Origin: Lingula anatina
Taxonomy: Eukaryota; Brachiopoda; Lingulata; Lingulida; Lingulidae
Length of the DNA stretch: 64,000 nt
Reading direction: 5' to 3'
Assembly: GCF_001039355.2 (NCBI RefSeq)
Contig: NW_019773557.1
Coordinates: 21,861 to 85,860 of the forward strand
Every line of letters begins with the position of its first letter. The first letter of the stretch is position 1. The translations under genes and the position numbers were made by a program. The notes under the pieces were generated by a model that saw nothing but the letters and a program-made list of their open reading frames with translations, did no database searches and had not been told where the DNA came from. Shown here piece by piece: positions 47,904-60,037 of this stretch.

Positions 47904-50900
47904 TTCAATGACTGAGTACCTGTATTATAACTTTTTGTGTGTACTACAGTGTGCGTGCGCCTTCGGGTGTGTGAGGTTGTATGTGAAAATGTGTGTATGA
48001 ATGTGCATATACACGATATTATATTTTAATATAATCTTAAAAGACACACAACCATTAATGTCTCTAGTTTGTATACTGGTGCACTGTATCACTTTGCTTT
48101 GTTACGTATTGTTCAGTTTGGGTCTTCTGTAATTTACTGTAGAATTGTGTATATAGAACAAAACATGTATAAAGCCTCGGTCACAACCGGACGCACGAAT
48201 TTTAGGATCGTACCGCCCCTGCGAATTTAGGGTGCAGAGTTCGTAAAGTTAGAGGAAAGTTTGAAATGAAAAGGGGCAAGTGTGTCTTACGAGTTGCAGG
48301 GTCCACATGAGAAGCAGGGATGCTAATAGGGTCGCGCGATAAGTTTATTATCAGTTGCACCCCGGATTACGCAGGCTTGCTCCGCAAGGTGTCGCCTGTG
48401 GAGGTGTGGCAGCATAGCCCATATGGTTACTGTGGCGAAGGTGACAGGTACTTTCAAACCTTTTTTTCATAACTGTAATTATTCCTCATTCTATTCACAA
48501 AACTACAATTAAGGGAATTAATTGTATTTATGTAGCAAATGGTTTGTTTTAGTGGTGCTATTAACTTTTTGGTAATACATCAACGTTTTGTTTGGGTCTT
48601 GTGTCTGCACATTTTGACCTTAAGTAGTTGACCAAGACAAGGTGTTAACAGATGTCCAGGGTTAAGGAATGTCTTAGCTGCTGTGTATCAAGGCACACAC
48701 AAGTATATTCTATGAAAGATGTTTTGGAGATTAATTCCATCGAGCTGCATTCAGTGAGAAGTCATTCAGCTTTGTAGCTGCGGATATATTTACCCGCAGT
48801 TTTAGCAGCTACACTGTATTATTACTTACGTTTCTTTATTGTTATTTGTACACCCTCCACCCTCCCCTACCACCTGCCTTCATCCTTGTGGTGTTTTTAA
48901 CACTTAGACTTATTTACTTTCAAGCGGCACCTGTGTGACATAATTAAGGGGGGCACCTATTTGGACAGTGCCACTTTGCCTCTGGTAGGCCTGCTAATCA
49001 GAGGCATATGAGTTCAGTTATTCAGGAGACAGTTAATGCTCTCCCTCACTTTTCTCGTAAAATTCACAACATTAAGAAGTGCATTATTCAGGAGTAAAAA
49101 TTTTGAGGTGATGTTTGGTAAACTTATTCAACCCCCCCCCCCAATTTTTTTTTTCTCTTTCCATGACTAATGAAGCAGATTTGAGCATTGGCTCAATGTA
49201 ACATGGTTGTATTTATGCTTGTTAGCTATAACTCATTTGGCACATTAATTAGTCATTTCAGATTATCTGGTTATCATTTGTTTATTGATATATATCATAC
49301 ATGTGAGATTATTACTTTAAAACTATAGTTAGGTAAATGTACTATGCAGGGCATATGAGGCAGTACGTAGGCCAAGAGAGACAACTCTATGATTGGGCTG
49401 TCAGAGCAATGAGGAAACCTACGTCCCCGTCCTAAAAAGGTAGGGGTTGCGTAGCTCGCTCTCAGCCTTTCGGCCTTTTATTTTCATTTGCACCAACTTT
49501 TTGCTCCTATAGCTGTTGTGATTTCTCATATTTTTCATAATTAATCCTGGTTACATTTCATTAACATACTTTATTATTTTTATATTTAGCACTTATATAG
49601 TTTGGGGGATGTTTATTATCTCCCCAGTTTTGTAGCTTTGTATCTTATTAGTTTTCGTCATTAATAAATGACAATTTCAGTCATATGGACTTATCCTACT
49701 TAATTTGGAGCAAAAACAGAGCTTCGTTGTGCTTGTGAACATTTGGCTACATAAATATGATGTTAACGGCAATGGAAAATGTGGCACTAGCAAAATTGGG
49801 TCTAGTTACGTTGGCAGGCCGCGCAGGTGTCCCCGATTAATCGCCGACAGAGAAGAGACCCCAAGCATTAAACAAACGTGGCCTATAACCTGTAGATGTT
49901 GGAAATTTGGCGAAAGTTAAGCAACTGAGGCTTTATTAGATTTGGGCAGACACGACAGTGACATGCCAAACCCCTAAGTTCAAGTCTTGGCCCTCGACTC
50001 AAGTAACGCACCCCTTAGTTAAGAATCTGAACAAATCAATGTTGGGCAGGTATGCTCTATTCTCTACCGGCGTTTTGCGATTTTATCAACTTGATTATCA
50101 AGTCCCAGACATTTTGTTCCCAGGTACTAGGAGCAAACTCTATCAGATAACAATCTGACACTAACCATGCTGCACTAACAGTGCCGTAAACCCAATTTTC
50201 AATGCTATCATCTTTATCTGTATCTCTACCAGTAAAATTCTGGTGATACGTTTGATATATTTCAGTAAGAAAATATGCTGTAATGCTTATATATATTTGT
50301 TATACGTATGCACCAACCTGTTAATAAAAAATTGGGACCTTTCAACATTATTACACAAAAACAGTATAATGACGGGAGCTGTAATGATTAAATGCCTAGT
50401 TAAATGAAAAATAATAAAAACAGATTACATGAAATATAAAATGAATTAATTTTATTTGGGTGGTTAATTTTTTTCAAACCAATTAATTAATTAATAATGT
50501 GAATAATCATATGTATAAAGTAGTAAAAAAAATATCATAAATTGTGTGTAGGCAAGATATTTCTACAAGTAACCTCATTAATCAGTCAGGAAACTTCTTA
50601 ATTCACACAATAAATGTAGACATTTGAGCAAGGGATATTCTACATACCGGTACAAACATGACAGATTTAGCATATATTGCTACCAACTTTAAGCTGAATG
50701 AAATAGAAAGATCAAAGTGAGTCTCCCTCCCATTTAAAAATGAATAAAAAATTAAAAAAAAAACAAACAGATTATGTCATTCTTAATACTGAAAAGCAAT
50801 GACATCTTGCTGCCTTCACTGCCTCACTATTTGCAGACAATGTTCTAGTCGCTGTTACTGTGTGTTTTTGATGAGGCATAGACGAAGGATAACTCCTTTG

Positions 50901-51831
50901 AAGTATATTGTGGAGGTCTCGTTTGTCATAAAACTGCCACATATAACCTGAATGTACATATTGCGATTCACACCGCAATGGCTTCTCTTAGTAAGGATTC
51001 AACCAGTTGAAAACTTGTGACACATATAACAAACAAGGACACAAAGCTGGTAAAATGTAGTACAGGTATAGCAAACGTTTTAAGTACTAAAATATACATA
51101 TTTCTGCAGTCACATACATTTTTTATAATTATAACTAATGTTATTTGTAAAGGAAATTTTGCAATTTTTATTCTATTAACCGCATTTTCACAGCCTTGAA
51201 CTTAAAAATAATAAGTGATACATGTACACAATGGCTCTCTGTCTCGAACAGCCCGTAAGGGTGGTTGTAACTGAGGCGTTACTTTGCTTTTTGATTGATT
51301 GTGCTAGTAAACAGAGTTTTATATACACCGGAATAAAATCAATAAGCATTATACATGTTTCTATAAGCTGGTTAATGAATATCAAATATCAACTCAGTAT
51401 ATTTAAGCTCCAGAATATATAATTTGTTGCATGCTCTATTAGTTATCCTCCTGTTTTTAATTATGTGTTATAGTCCAGGAAAAATAAGGTTTCACCAGGA
51501 CAAAATAAATCAGAATTTATTTTCTCAGTTTTGATTTCCTTGAAGTTTAAAAAAAATGATCATACTTAATTTTAAGCTCCCACAGAATCCTGTATAGAAA
51601 ATTTGAAAGTACATGTACATACATGTATGTGAATATGAAGAGTTTCCGATTTATCCTTGAAAATCTTTTTGATGAACGTTTTCTAAATAAAACTGTATTT
51701 ACGTGCATTGAAAAGTGCTCACGGGCTGTATGCGAACTCGAAATTGCGTAAGAAGGACTTGCGTGGGACGTGAGATTCTGCGCAAAATTTGGACGCAAAC
51801 AGCTCGTAAGAGCCCGTAGGCTTTACTCTGA
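47904..51831. other. Non-coding interval before the second gap
   Basis: No exon with support. It contains the transposon end at 48173, a poly-C/poly-T stretch near 49132-49154, a block (about 49565-49758) repeated at 52273-52464, and a transposon-end-like segment at about 51789-51825 (GCTCGTAAGAGCCCGTA) that matches 56118-56132. Confidence 0.45.
48173..48205. repeat. Transposon end, AGCCTCGGTCACAACCGG
   Basis: Resembles the TIR of the 46125-47104 element and is an inverted match to 56133-56154. It is preceded by TAA. It may be the left end of a large element reaching to 56154, or a solitary end. Confidence 0.5.
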
Positions 51832-52272
51832 NNNNNNNNNNNNNNNNNNNNNNNNNNNNNNNNNNNNNNNNNNNNNNNNNNNNNNNNNNNNNNNNNNNNN
51901 NNNNNNNNNNNNNNNNNNNNNNNNNNNNNNNNNNNNNNNNNNNNNNNNNNNNNNNNNNNNNNNNNNNNNNNNNNNNNNNNNNNNNNNNNNNNNNNNNNNN
52001 NNNNNNNNNNNNNNNNNNNNNNNNNNNNNNNNNNNNNNNNNNNNNNNNNNNNNNNNNNNNNNNNNNNNNNNNNNNNNNNNNNNNNNNNNNNNNNNNNNNN
52101 NNNNNNNNNNNNNNNNNNNNNNNNNNNNNNNNNNNNNNNNNNNNNNNNNNNNNNNNNNNNNNNNNNNNNNNNNNNNNNNNNNNNNNNNNNNNNNNNNNNN
52201 NNNNNNNNNNNNNNNNNNNNNNNNNNNNNNNNNNNNNNNNNNNNNNNNNNNNNNNNNNNNNNNNNNNNNNNN
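51832..52272. other. Assembly gap (441 N)
   Basis: Unsequenced. Confidence 1.
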
Positions 52273-52464
52273 TTACTTTATTATTTTTATATTTAGCACT
52301 TATATAGTTTGGGGGATGTTTATTATCTCCCCAGTTTTGTAACTTTGTATCTTTTTAGTTTTCGTCATTAATAAATGACAATTTCAGTCATATGGACTTA
52401 TCTTACTTAATTTGGAGCAAAAACAGAGCTTCGTTGTGCTTGTGAACATTTGGCTACATAAATG
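52273..52464. repeat. Copy of 49565-49758
   Basis: Near-identical over about 190 bp, ending at ATTTGGCTACATAAAT, where the two copies diverge abruptly. Confidence 0.8.
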
Positions 52465-52665
52465 GTATTTTGTTTGTATAAGCGCAGGTTACGGTATATT
52501 AAAGGCACAAAAAATGTTCGTTTGAGATGCAATATTCCACAAGAAATACATTGTAAACAACGCATGAAAATATTATAAACTGCATTTCACCACCAAAACG
52601 ACAGTTATCGTAATCATTATGAAATTTGTTCTTGTCAATGGGGCTTACGTCAACAACTCATTTTA
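52464..52665. repeat. Dispersed block X, copy 1 of 3
   Basis: Begins GGTATTTTGTTTGTATAAGC. Other copies are at about 54729-54930 and 55733-55918. Non-coding. In two copies it is preceded by the same 100-bp flank (AAAGAGCGTTGAGTCATTGG at 54626 and 55629). Confidence 0.75.
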
Positions 52666-52736
52666 TAATATAGATAGGGCAATCCTTTGACGCCTAATAA
52701 ATTAGGGTGTATTTGCTTAACTTTCAGGTGGTAAGG

Positions 52737-52777
<41 letters not shown>

Positions 52778-53260
52778 AGTCACGGTCACCTTTAATTAAC
52801 TGCTATAGCTATCTCTATCTATAACAGGGTACTGTGAATTGTCAACATCGTTGACTTAACATCACATCACATTTACAGTGGGACTTATTCATTCTTGTGT
52901 TAGCTGACCTTGCAAGGGAGGTTATATTGGAATATATTTCTTAATATCAAGTTAGGAAAATTCACTAGTTTCTTAAAGACACGAAACAACTATCACTTTT
53001 ACTTTAAAACTTTTTTCATATTTTGATAAAACGCGTTACGGTATTGATGTCTATTTATTTTTTCTGGAAGTAATGAACAATAGAACATCAGGATGATGGT
53101 GGGGTATTCATTATAATGGTTTATTTAAGCTTTCATCGCATGCTGGTTATTTTGGTAACGATAGTCCGAATATTTAACAAATCGCACCGCTCTAGTCGCC
53201 TACTAGACCCAAGCCCAATTTGGAATTAACCGCTAACTGTAGTTTATACAGCATAAGACC

Positions 53261-53793
53261 GTTTTGCTTATTTATAAAAAAGTTTTTCCAAACATCAAAT
53301 AATGTTTTTCCAGAATGTTTTAAAACGCTAATAAAACTGCAGGGGCATCGTTTTCCAAGGAGTTAAAAACAGCCATAACATTACAATAACTGTATGCTAT
53401 ACCATCACCATCATGTAACCATGTGATAACGTCGTGATTTTATTTGGATTATTACTTTTAAATAGGCCTATTTTAAATAATCACACGTTACAACTAAGGA
53501 CACAACGCGGTCGAGCAGGCTGTTCCACGCCTCCAACAGCTCCATACGTTTACAAGGGGAAGTGCTAACCCAAATTGTTGAGTCTTGTAATAAACTTGTT
53601 ATGGGATCGTATACGTGTCTAGCTTTTTCGTCTGTGAAACGCCTGAAATGCTATACGTGCTTAGCTTTTACACATATTTCTAAATGCGTATAGGTGCCTT
53701 ACGTGTGTTGTATGTATTTAAATGCTAAACACTGTTTTTACAGTGCAGTGGTGCAACAGGTGAATATACCCCGTCTTGACAATATACTGATTA
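53261..53793. repeat. 533-bp block, first copy (likely assembly duplicate)
   Basis: Repeated with equal length at 53795-54327, with a single N at 53794 between the copies. As with the 40474/41138 pair, this looks like overlapping contig ends placed side by side. Confidence 0.85.
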
Positions 53794-53794
53794 N

Positions 53795-54327
53795 GTTTTG
53801 CTTATTTATAAAAAAGTTTTTCCAAACATCAAATAATGTTTTTCCAGAATGTTTTAAAACGCTAATAAAACTGCAGGGGCATCGTTTTCCAAGGAGTTAA
53901 AAACAGCCATAACATTACAATAACTGTATGCTATACCATCACCATCATGTAACCATGTGATAACGTCGTGATTTTATTTGGATTATTACTTTTAAATAGG
54001 CCTATTTTAAATAATCACACGTTACAACTAAGGACACAACGCGGTCGAGCAGGCTGTTCCACGCCTCCAACAGCTCCATACGTTTACAAGGGGAAGTGCT
54101 AACCCAAATTGTTGAGTCTTGTAATAAACTTGTTATGGGATCGTATACGTGTCTAGCTTTTTCGTCTGTGAAACGCCTGAAATGCTATACGTGCTTAGCT
54201 TTTACACATATTTCTAAATGCGTATAGGTGCCTTACGTGTGTTGTATGTATTTAAATGCTAAACACTGTTTTTACAGTGCAGTGGTGCAACAGGTGAATA
54301 TACCCCGTCTTGACAATATACTGATTA
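53795..54327. repeat. 533-bp block, second copy (likely assembly duplicate)
   Basis: Duplicate of 53261-53793. Confidence 0.85.
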
Positions 54328-54728
54328 TTCCATATGTTCAAAGTTTGCAGACGCATCAAGTACATTCTATTGGACATTCGTAGAAAGTAACTTAATACTT
54401 TTAGAGCAACTTTTTTTCCGAACTGAATGCCTTTTGCTACTTGTTTTTTTTTTTTTTTTTTAACATATAGGTGAAGAGTTAGACGCAACAAGTACATTCG
54501 ACAAACTCTCCGTTGAAAGTACCTCATTACTTTCGTGGAGCTGCTTTTCCAAGAAGAACGCACTTTGCTACTGCGGTGCTTTTGTTATTACGATCGAAGC
54601 AAATCGAAACCCATTTCTTTTTACAAAAGAGCGTTGAGTCATTGGAATGTCAACCATTGATTTATTTTGATCTTTCGGTTCCCCAGTGAATAGCACTCTT
54701 TATTTATGTTCAACCGGCGGAGAAAAAA

Positions 54729-54930
54729 GGTATTTTGTTTGTATAAGCGCAGGTTACGGTATATTAAAGGCACAAAAAATGTTCGTTTGAGATGCAATAT
54801 TCCACAAGAAATACATTGTAAACAACGCATGAAAATATTATAAATTGCATTTCACCACCAAAACGGCAGTTATCGTAATCATTATGAAATCTGTGCTTGT
54901 CAATGGGGCTTTCGTTAACAACTCATTTTA
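54729..54930. repeat. Dispersed block X, copy 2
   Basis: Same sequence as 52464-52665, with a few substitutions. Confidence 0.75.
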
Positions 54931-55335
54931 TAATATAGATAGGGCAATCCTTTGTATATTTGCTTTTTTATATTACACAGCTGTATTCTGAATCTTACAA
55001 TTAGCACAGGGAATAAAAATGAATAGTTTGCAACTTGTTTGGACGAAGAAATATTTTGCACTTTGATTAAGTTTTTCAGCAGATATATTGAATTTGGTGA
55101 TTTGTAATCTTAAGTTTGATGGAGTTTATGTATACATCAAAGTTGTAGCCTTGAATAAAACGGACAAACACCTTTAATTGCTACCTCTCGGATCCTTTTT
55201 TCCCACACTGTAAAAACAGTGTTTTGCACTTAAACACATTTCTAAGCGCCTGTTTTGTCTCACTTTTTCGACGCGTTTAACTCCTAAGCACGTTACGCTC
55301 CTTAACATGATACACGCTTTGACCCGTTTGACGCC

Positions 55336-55625
55336 TATTAAATTAGGGTGTATTTGCTTAACTTTTAGGTGGTAAGGGTTTCACACGCACACACACACAC
55401 ACACACACACGAAGTCACGGTCACCTTTAACTGCTATAACTATCTGTATCTATAACAGGGTACCGTGAATTGTCAACATCGTTGACTTGACATCATCACA
55501 TTTACAGTGGAACTTATTCATCCTTGTGTTAGCTGACCTTGCGAGGGAGGTTATTGGAATATATTTCTTAAAATCAAGTTAGGAAAGTCACTAGTTTACT
55601 AAAGACACGAAACAACTATCACTTT
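55336..55625. repeat. Dispersed block Y, second copy
   Basis: Matches about 52693-53000: TTAGGGTGTATTTGCTTAAC, a CA microsatellite, then CACGAAGTCACGGTCACC. The CA tract is shorter here (about 12 units against about 17). Confidence 0.75.
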
Positions 55626-55732
55626 TACAAAAGAGCGTTGAGTCATTGGAATGTCAACCATTGATTTATTTTGATCTTTCGGTTCCCCAGTGAATAGCAC
55701 TCTTTATTTATGTTCAACCGGCGGGGAAAAGG

Positions 55733-55918
55733 GTATTTTGTTTGTATAAGCGCAGGTTACGGTATATTAAAGGCATAAAAAGTGTTCGTTTGAGATGCAA
55801 TATTCCACAAGAAATACGTTGTAAAAAACGCATGAAAATATTATAAATTGCAATTCACCACCAAAACGACACTTATCGTAATCATTATGAAATTTGTGCT
55901 TGTCAATGGGGCTTTCGA
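55733..55918. repeat. Dispersed block X, copy 3
   Basis: Same sequence as 52464-52665, ending at AATGGGGCTTTCG, where a piggyBac-like MITE fragment follows. Confidence 0.75.
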
Positions 55919-55930
55919 TGCTCTCCTTGC

Positions 55931-55999
55931 CTCTGTGTTGTTTACAATGTATTGATTGTGAAATACAGATTTCATATGAAGAGTTGTTTATCCCTTTAA
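55931..55999. mobile_element. Right-end fragment of the TTAA MITE family
   Basis: Matches the last 60-70 bp of the element at 14823-15151 (GTGAAATA, TCATA, GAAGAGTT, TATCCCT) and ends at TTAA (55996-55999). The left end is missing. Confidence 0.65.
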
Positions 56000-56132
56000 T
56001 TATTTGTTTGCAAAAATTAACTACATAAGTTATGCATTTTAGAAAGCTAATACTTCCAGCTATATGAAATGACTAATGAAACGTAAAATGTTAAATTTAA
56101 AATTTAGACGTAAGCAGGTCGTAAGAGCCCGT

Positions 56133-56154
56133 ACGGCCGGTTGTGACCGAGGCT
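56133..56154. repeat. Transposon end, complement of AGCCTCGGTCACAACCGG
   Basis: Inverted match of 48173-48190, followed by TTA (56155-56157). Confidence 0.5.
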
Positions 56155-56911
56155 TTAAGAAAACCAAATTTGTGTCTGGTAGCAGAAAAGAAAAAAAAAC
56201 TACATATTACAATGCACATGTTTTCTTAATTTCTTTGTATTTCTGCTTGGAAATTCACCGTAATTATTTTACGTTAGTTATCCATGGCTGATACCTCGAA
56301 ACTTTGATTAGTAATGATCACAAAACCCAACATGCACCTGTCAAACTTGCTTCCAGTTGCCCTTGCAATGTCAGTATAAAAAAGAGAATAACCCCCGGTT
56401 TGACAATAGATTGATCATTTCATATGTGCATAGTTTGCGGACGCATCAAATATATTCGATTGAACATTTATAGGAAGTAACTTATTACTTTTGTAGAGCA
56501 GTTTTTTTTCTAACCGAACGCCTTTTGCTACTGCGTCATTTTTGTAACAACAACTCATAATGAAACCTATATCTTTTTAACGTGAGAAGGTTGAGCCATT
56601 ACAATTCATACCATTGTATTATAATTGATTTCCCGGTACCCCAGCACTGCAGGAAAAACACCTTTTGTTACCCTCCATTTAGGCCACACTTTTTTTATTT
56701 TTATGGATGACATCCTGCGCGCGCACCGATTTTCGTCTGTTCTCCAAAAAAAAAAAAAATCCCCCCCCCCAAAGGAAGTCGGTTGTCGCAAACGTCGGTA
56801 TTGAATTTGCCGGAAAATGCAATCGGCAATCCTCGGCTAATTCCGCAAGCTCCATACTGTCATTGTCGACTGCGGAGACATCCGAGTAGTTCCGAGTGCG
56901 TAAAGTGAGCT

Positions 56912-56939
56912 TTCTGCGCATGCGTATTATCACCACGTG
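56912..56939 (+). promoter_or_regulatory. Promoter-like motifs before the element's ORF
   Basis: TGCGCATGCG at about 56915-56925 resembles an NRF1 site and CACGTG at about 56934-56939 is an E-box. Both lie within 35 bp upstream of the ATG at 56945. The region is GC-rich, TATA-less and resembles the proximal promoter of an animal housekeeping gene. This rests on motif matches alone. Confidence 0.35.
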
Positions 56940-56944
56940 GAAAT

Positions 56945-57241
56945 ATGGCCGCTTTGCCGTCAAATTCATCTCTAGCATTTATTTCAAAATACACGACAAT
57001 TAAAGTCATAAAGAGAACGGGGGCCGTCGTTTTGGATTGGTTTGCCATTGATATTGGACATGGAGATATCACCCTTTTACAATTATACGAAAGGCTGGCC
57101 GCGGCCAGCGGTCATCGCCCAGAAAATTTCAGTGACATTCTGTCCAAAGAAGCACATACCAGGTTTTTTTGTAGCGAAAAAAGGGCCGACAAGAGCGTCG
57201 TGGTATTTGGTGGACTGAAGGTCGGACAGGCCACCCGATAG
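56945..57241 (+). CDS. 98-codon ORF inside the Harbinger-type element, function unknown
   Basis: ATG in good context (AATATGGCC), 98 residues starting MAALPSNSSLAFISKYT and ending FGGLKVGQATR. It has a normal amino-acid composition, with segments such as VVLDWFAIDIGHGDITLL and PENFSDILSKEAHTRFFC. I recognise no domain. The higher GC content and the upstream promoter-like motifs fit a captured first exon of a host gene or an element-specific accessory protein. It may equally be a chance frame in GC-rich DNA. Confidence 0.35.
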   Translation: MAALPSNSSLAFISKYTTIKVIKRTGAVVLDWFAIDIGHGDITLLQLYERLAAASGHRPENFSDILSKEAHTRFFCSEKRADKSVVVFGGLKVGQATR

Positions 57242-57370
57242 TTGGCTGCTACGTGTGAGTCGAGAGTAGACAAAATGGCATCGACCGAAATTACCTTTTT
57301 TAGATTTGGTAGTAGTAGGAANGGGGTCCCCAGAGGATGTCATCCATAAAAATAAAAAAGTGTGGCCTTA

Positions 57371-59090
57371 TTTACAAAATGTTCTCGAAAGGTGAGCCAG
57401 CATCTTTGATCATATTTTCGTGACAACAAGTTCATCTTTCACCTTTAATTCCTTCTCTTAAAGTTAACAACTCATTTTATAATATAGAAGGGCAATATTT
57501 TGTATATTTGCTTCTTATATTACACAGCTGTATTCCGTATCTTACAATTCGCACAGGGAATATAAAGGGCATATTTTGCAACTTGTTTGGGCGCAGAAAT
57601 ATTTTGCACTTTGATTAAGGTATTCAGATTGATTGAATTTGGTGATTTGCAATCTAACGTTTCCTGGAGTTAATATATAAATTGCAGTTGTAGTCTTGAA
57701 TAAAACAGGCAAACACTTTAGACTGTTACTTCGCGGGTCCTTTTTCCCCAGTGACTCGACACAAAAGAATCTGAGCGATTTGCGCCTGCAAAACTAGGGC
57801 AAAACTCAGCTTCACAAAAGATATTCTTCAAAAAGAAATTAGTGCCCCAGAATTTAGTGAAACATGTTAGAAATATAAAGATTTAGGGGGTAATTCAAGT
57901 GACTTGTCGAGCGCGACTAATATGTTTAGAGATCGTAAACACGTCAAGTGACGTTATTAGATATGCCTTCCTCAAATTACAAGTGTTTACGTTAAAGTTG
58001 GGTTATTCATGGGAATTAAGTTTATTCAGAAATGTTTGTTGCCTGTTAATATGAGTATGTTTATTCACGTAGGTGCCATGGACGCTTTAATGTTTGGTAC
58101 TGCAAGGTCAAGAGAACGAGAATTCACAACGCCGTGTATCTTTGAGTTAAATGCCTGGGTGTGTACCCAAATAGCGCTTTAAATCACGTTTTTATTGATT
58201 TTATCAACAGTAAGTCTTTACAGAAAATTCCCGAACCCCTTGTGCAGTTCAAGTGTTATAATACCATTTAAAGCATTTGCCTGGGGCGCTTCCATATTTA
58301 GAAGTCACAAGTCTCGTACGTCACAGCTCTGTCCCGTCTGGAGCTGCCTTTCCCGTCTTGCGCTGAGGTTATCTCGTGCAGACGAGACAAGAAGCAAATT
58401 GGCTGACGCGGAGTTTGAAGTTTGAGCTTAGAATATATTGCAATGGAAAGTCAGTGCAACAAGACAAGCAACTTTCTGCTTAAAAGCTGATTTTGGTGAA
58501 GCCATTGCGCTCTCCTTATAGTGGTATCGGACATACAATGTAGCTGTCAAAATTGGCATACGGCAAGCACGTGTATTGTGTTTATATATTCAGGAGCAAA
58601 AGTTCTTTTTGGTTGACAGATTGTCGTTGTTCCTCAGGACCAGTAAAGCGATATGAATAGTTAACAAGCAAGCTTCACTGTGCCCTGACACTCAGTGTGA
58701 AGTGCCTGAGAAAGTTGGGAAACCGAAAATTATGTTTCTGCCCCAAAAATGCCAATAATTTGTAATACGATGAGCTTGGATCTGTGTTTCAAGCGTAATT
58801 ACAGTACACGTTTTGAAGATACATTTAATGAAAACAACAGGAATAAAAAAAAAGCTAAGACTTTTAATCTAAGAAAAAATCTCCAACCTGCAGTCCTCCT
58901 TTAATTCAAGGCTGTGCAGTAAGAATAATGCATATACATGTACATGTACATAGTGTATACAGTATGTAATGTGCATGGCAAGTTAAGTCAAGAGATACGT
59001 GTTTATTCCCAGTTAAAAGCAAGCAATTATAAAATTATTTTTATATAAGACCTTTATTTAAGTATAGCTATCTTTTCTTTTTTCATTCAG
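57371..59090. other. Non-coding interval
   Basis: Sequence from about 57450 to 57770 is a diverged copy of that near 54920-55210 (TTTTATAATATAGA, TTACACAGCTGTATTC, TTGAATAAAAC). No exon seen. Confidence 0.4.
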
Positions 59091-59219
59091 ATATGACCCA
59101 TGTGCACAATAAAGACTTTATTAAAATAAAGGCAAAAAGAAAGTCGATGAGTTGCAAGCACAATACTCCCCTACCAAAAGAGCGTCAGCCCTACTGCATT
59201 TATGTATTTTCCTACATGG
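59091..59219 (+). CDS. Candidate small exon, phase 1-1, unknown product
   Basis: A strong acceptor (TCTTTTCTTTTTTCATTCAG) precedes 59091, and a donor (GTAACC) follows 59219. The 129-nt frame between has phase 1 at both ends and encodes 43 Lys-rich residues (MTHVHNKDFIKIKAKRKSM, then CKHNTPLPKERQPYCIYVFS). No family is recognised and no partner exon is seen, so chance is possible. Confidence 0.2.
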
Positions 59220-60037
59220 GTAACCATAAATTTAATCTAGCTATATATTTTATAATAACTAGGCAACCGATCATCATGCAAATTGTGAGCAGTAAAACAT
59301 TGACCCACCTAGCGTGGAAGTACCCTCAATGCCATTTTTTATATGCGACCCCTCATTGAGAGGGATAAGTTTTTTTCAAGCGGGTGATATAAGAGTTAGT
59401 CTTACCAGAAAGTAAGGTTTTTCAATGAGAATAATTTAGAGGGTTGTAATACATCCCAACTAAACAAGGTCATGGGCAAGTTTGCCTGGGTAGGCCGACC
59501 AAAGGAAACCAGTGTACTCACTGGTGTCTTCAGATTCAAAAGAGCAAAGAGGTAAGAGAGCTCAGACCAAAAGAGCCACAAGAGCCACAGGAGCCAAAAG
59601 AGACCCCAAAGAGACCAATTTATTTCAATTCAAGCCTTATACATGTTCAGATAGTACACGTTTACCAATCAGAACTAATTATACAATGAACAGTTTTACC
59701 TTTAAGTTACCAATCAAAGGAGAGATTCAAACTTGCGCACCGGACTATACTTTACTTATAGAGACATCTATCGGTAGCAATATAAAACAATCTCAACTAA
59801 CACACTACATCGTCACACACCACACCCAGAGAAGAGATTATGTCACCACGTCTTTTTTTCGTAGAAAACGTTTCCTTACATTTAAGAACTTGACGGAAAC
59901 ATTACACAAGAATAGGAAAGCCCAATGTCTGCGAGTTTACCGTAAGAATATGTCTGCATAAAAGCCGCTATTTAGCAGTGTTGCAATTAGTAGACCAATG
60001 ACCACCGCTAGGAACCATCTAACGTCGAGTCGGCTGG

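Larger units (their letters stand above)
56679..57370 (+). mobile_element. Harbinger-type element with a promoter-like segment and an ORF
   Basis: TIRs of about 34 bp start with GGCCACAC at 56682 and end with GTGTGGCC at 57367; they differ by one T in the T-run. TTA target duplications lie at 56679-56681 and 57368-57370. GGCC ends with a TTA duplication are typical of PIF/Harbinger. The body is much more GC-rich than its surroundings and contains the ORF at 56945-57241. A single N lies at 57322. No transposase is present, so the element would need one in trans. Confidence 0.75.

Noticed and set aside
49908-49945. 5S rRNA-like AAGTTAAGCAAC
   Set aside because: The match is 12 bp only; the rest of a 5S gene is absent.
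54252-54563. 103-codon minus-strand frame
   Set aside because: Its internal repetition reflects the duplicated non-coding 130-bp motif, and part lies in an assembly duplicate.
59529-59961. Plus-strand open frame of about 145 codons
   Set aside because: No ATG near its start, low-complexity start with repeated AGAGCCAC-like units, no recognisable domain or splice context.
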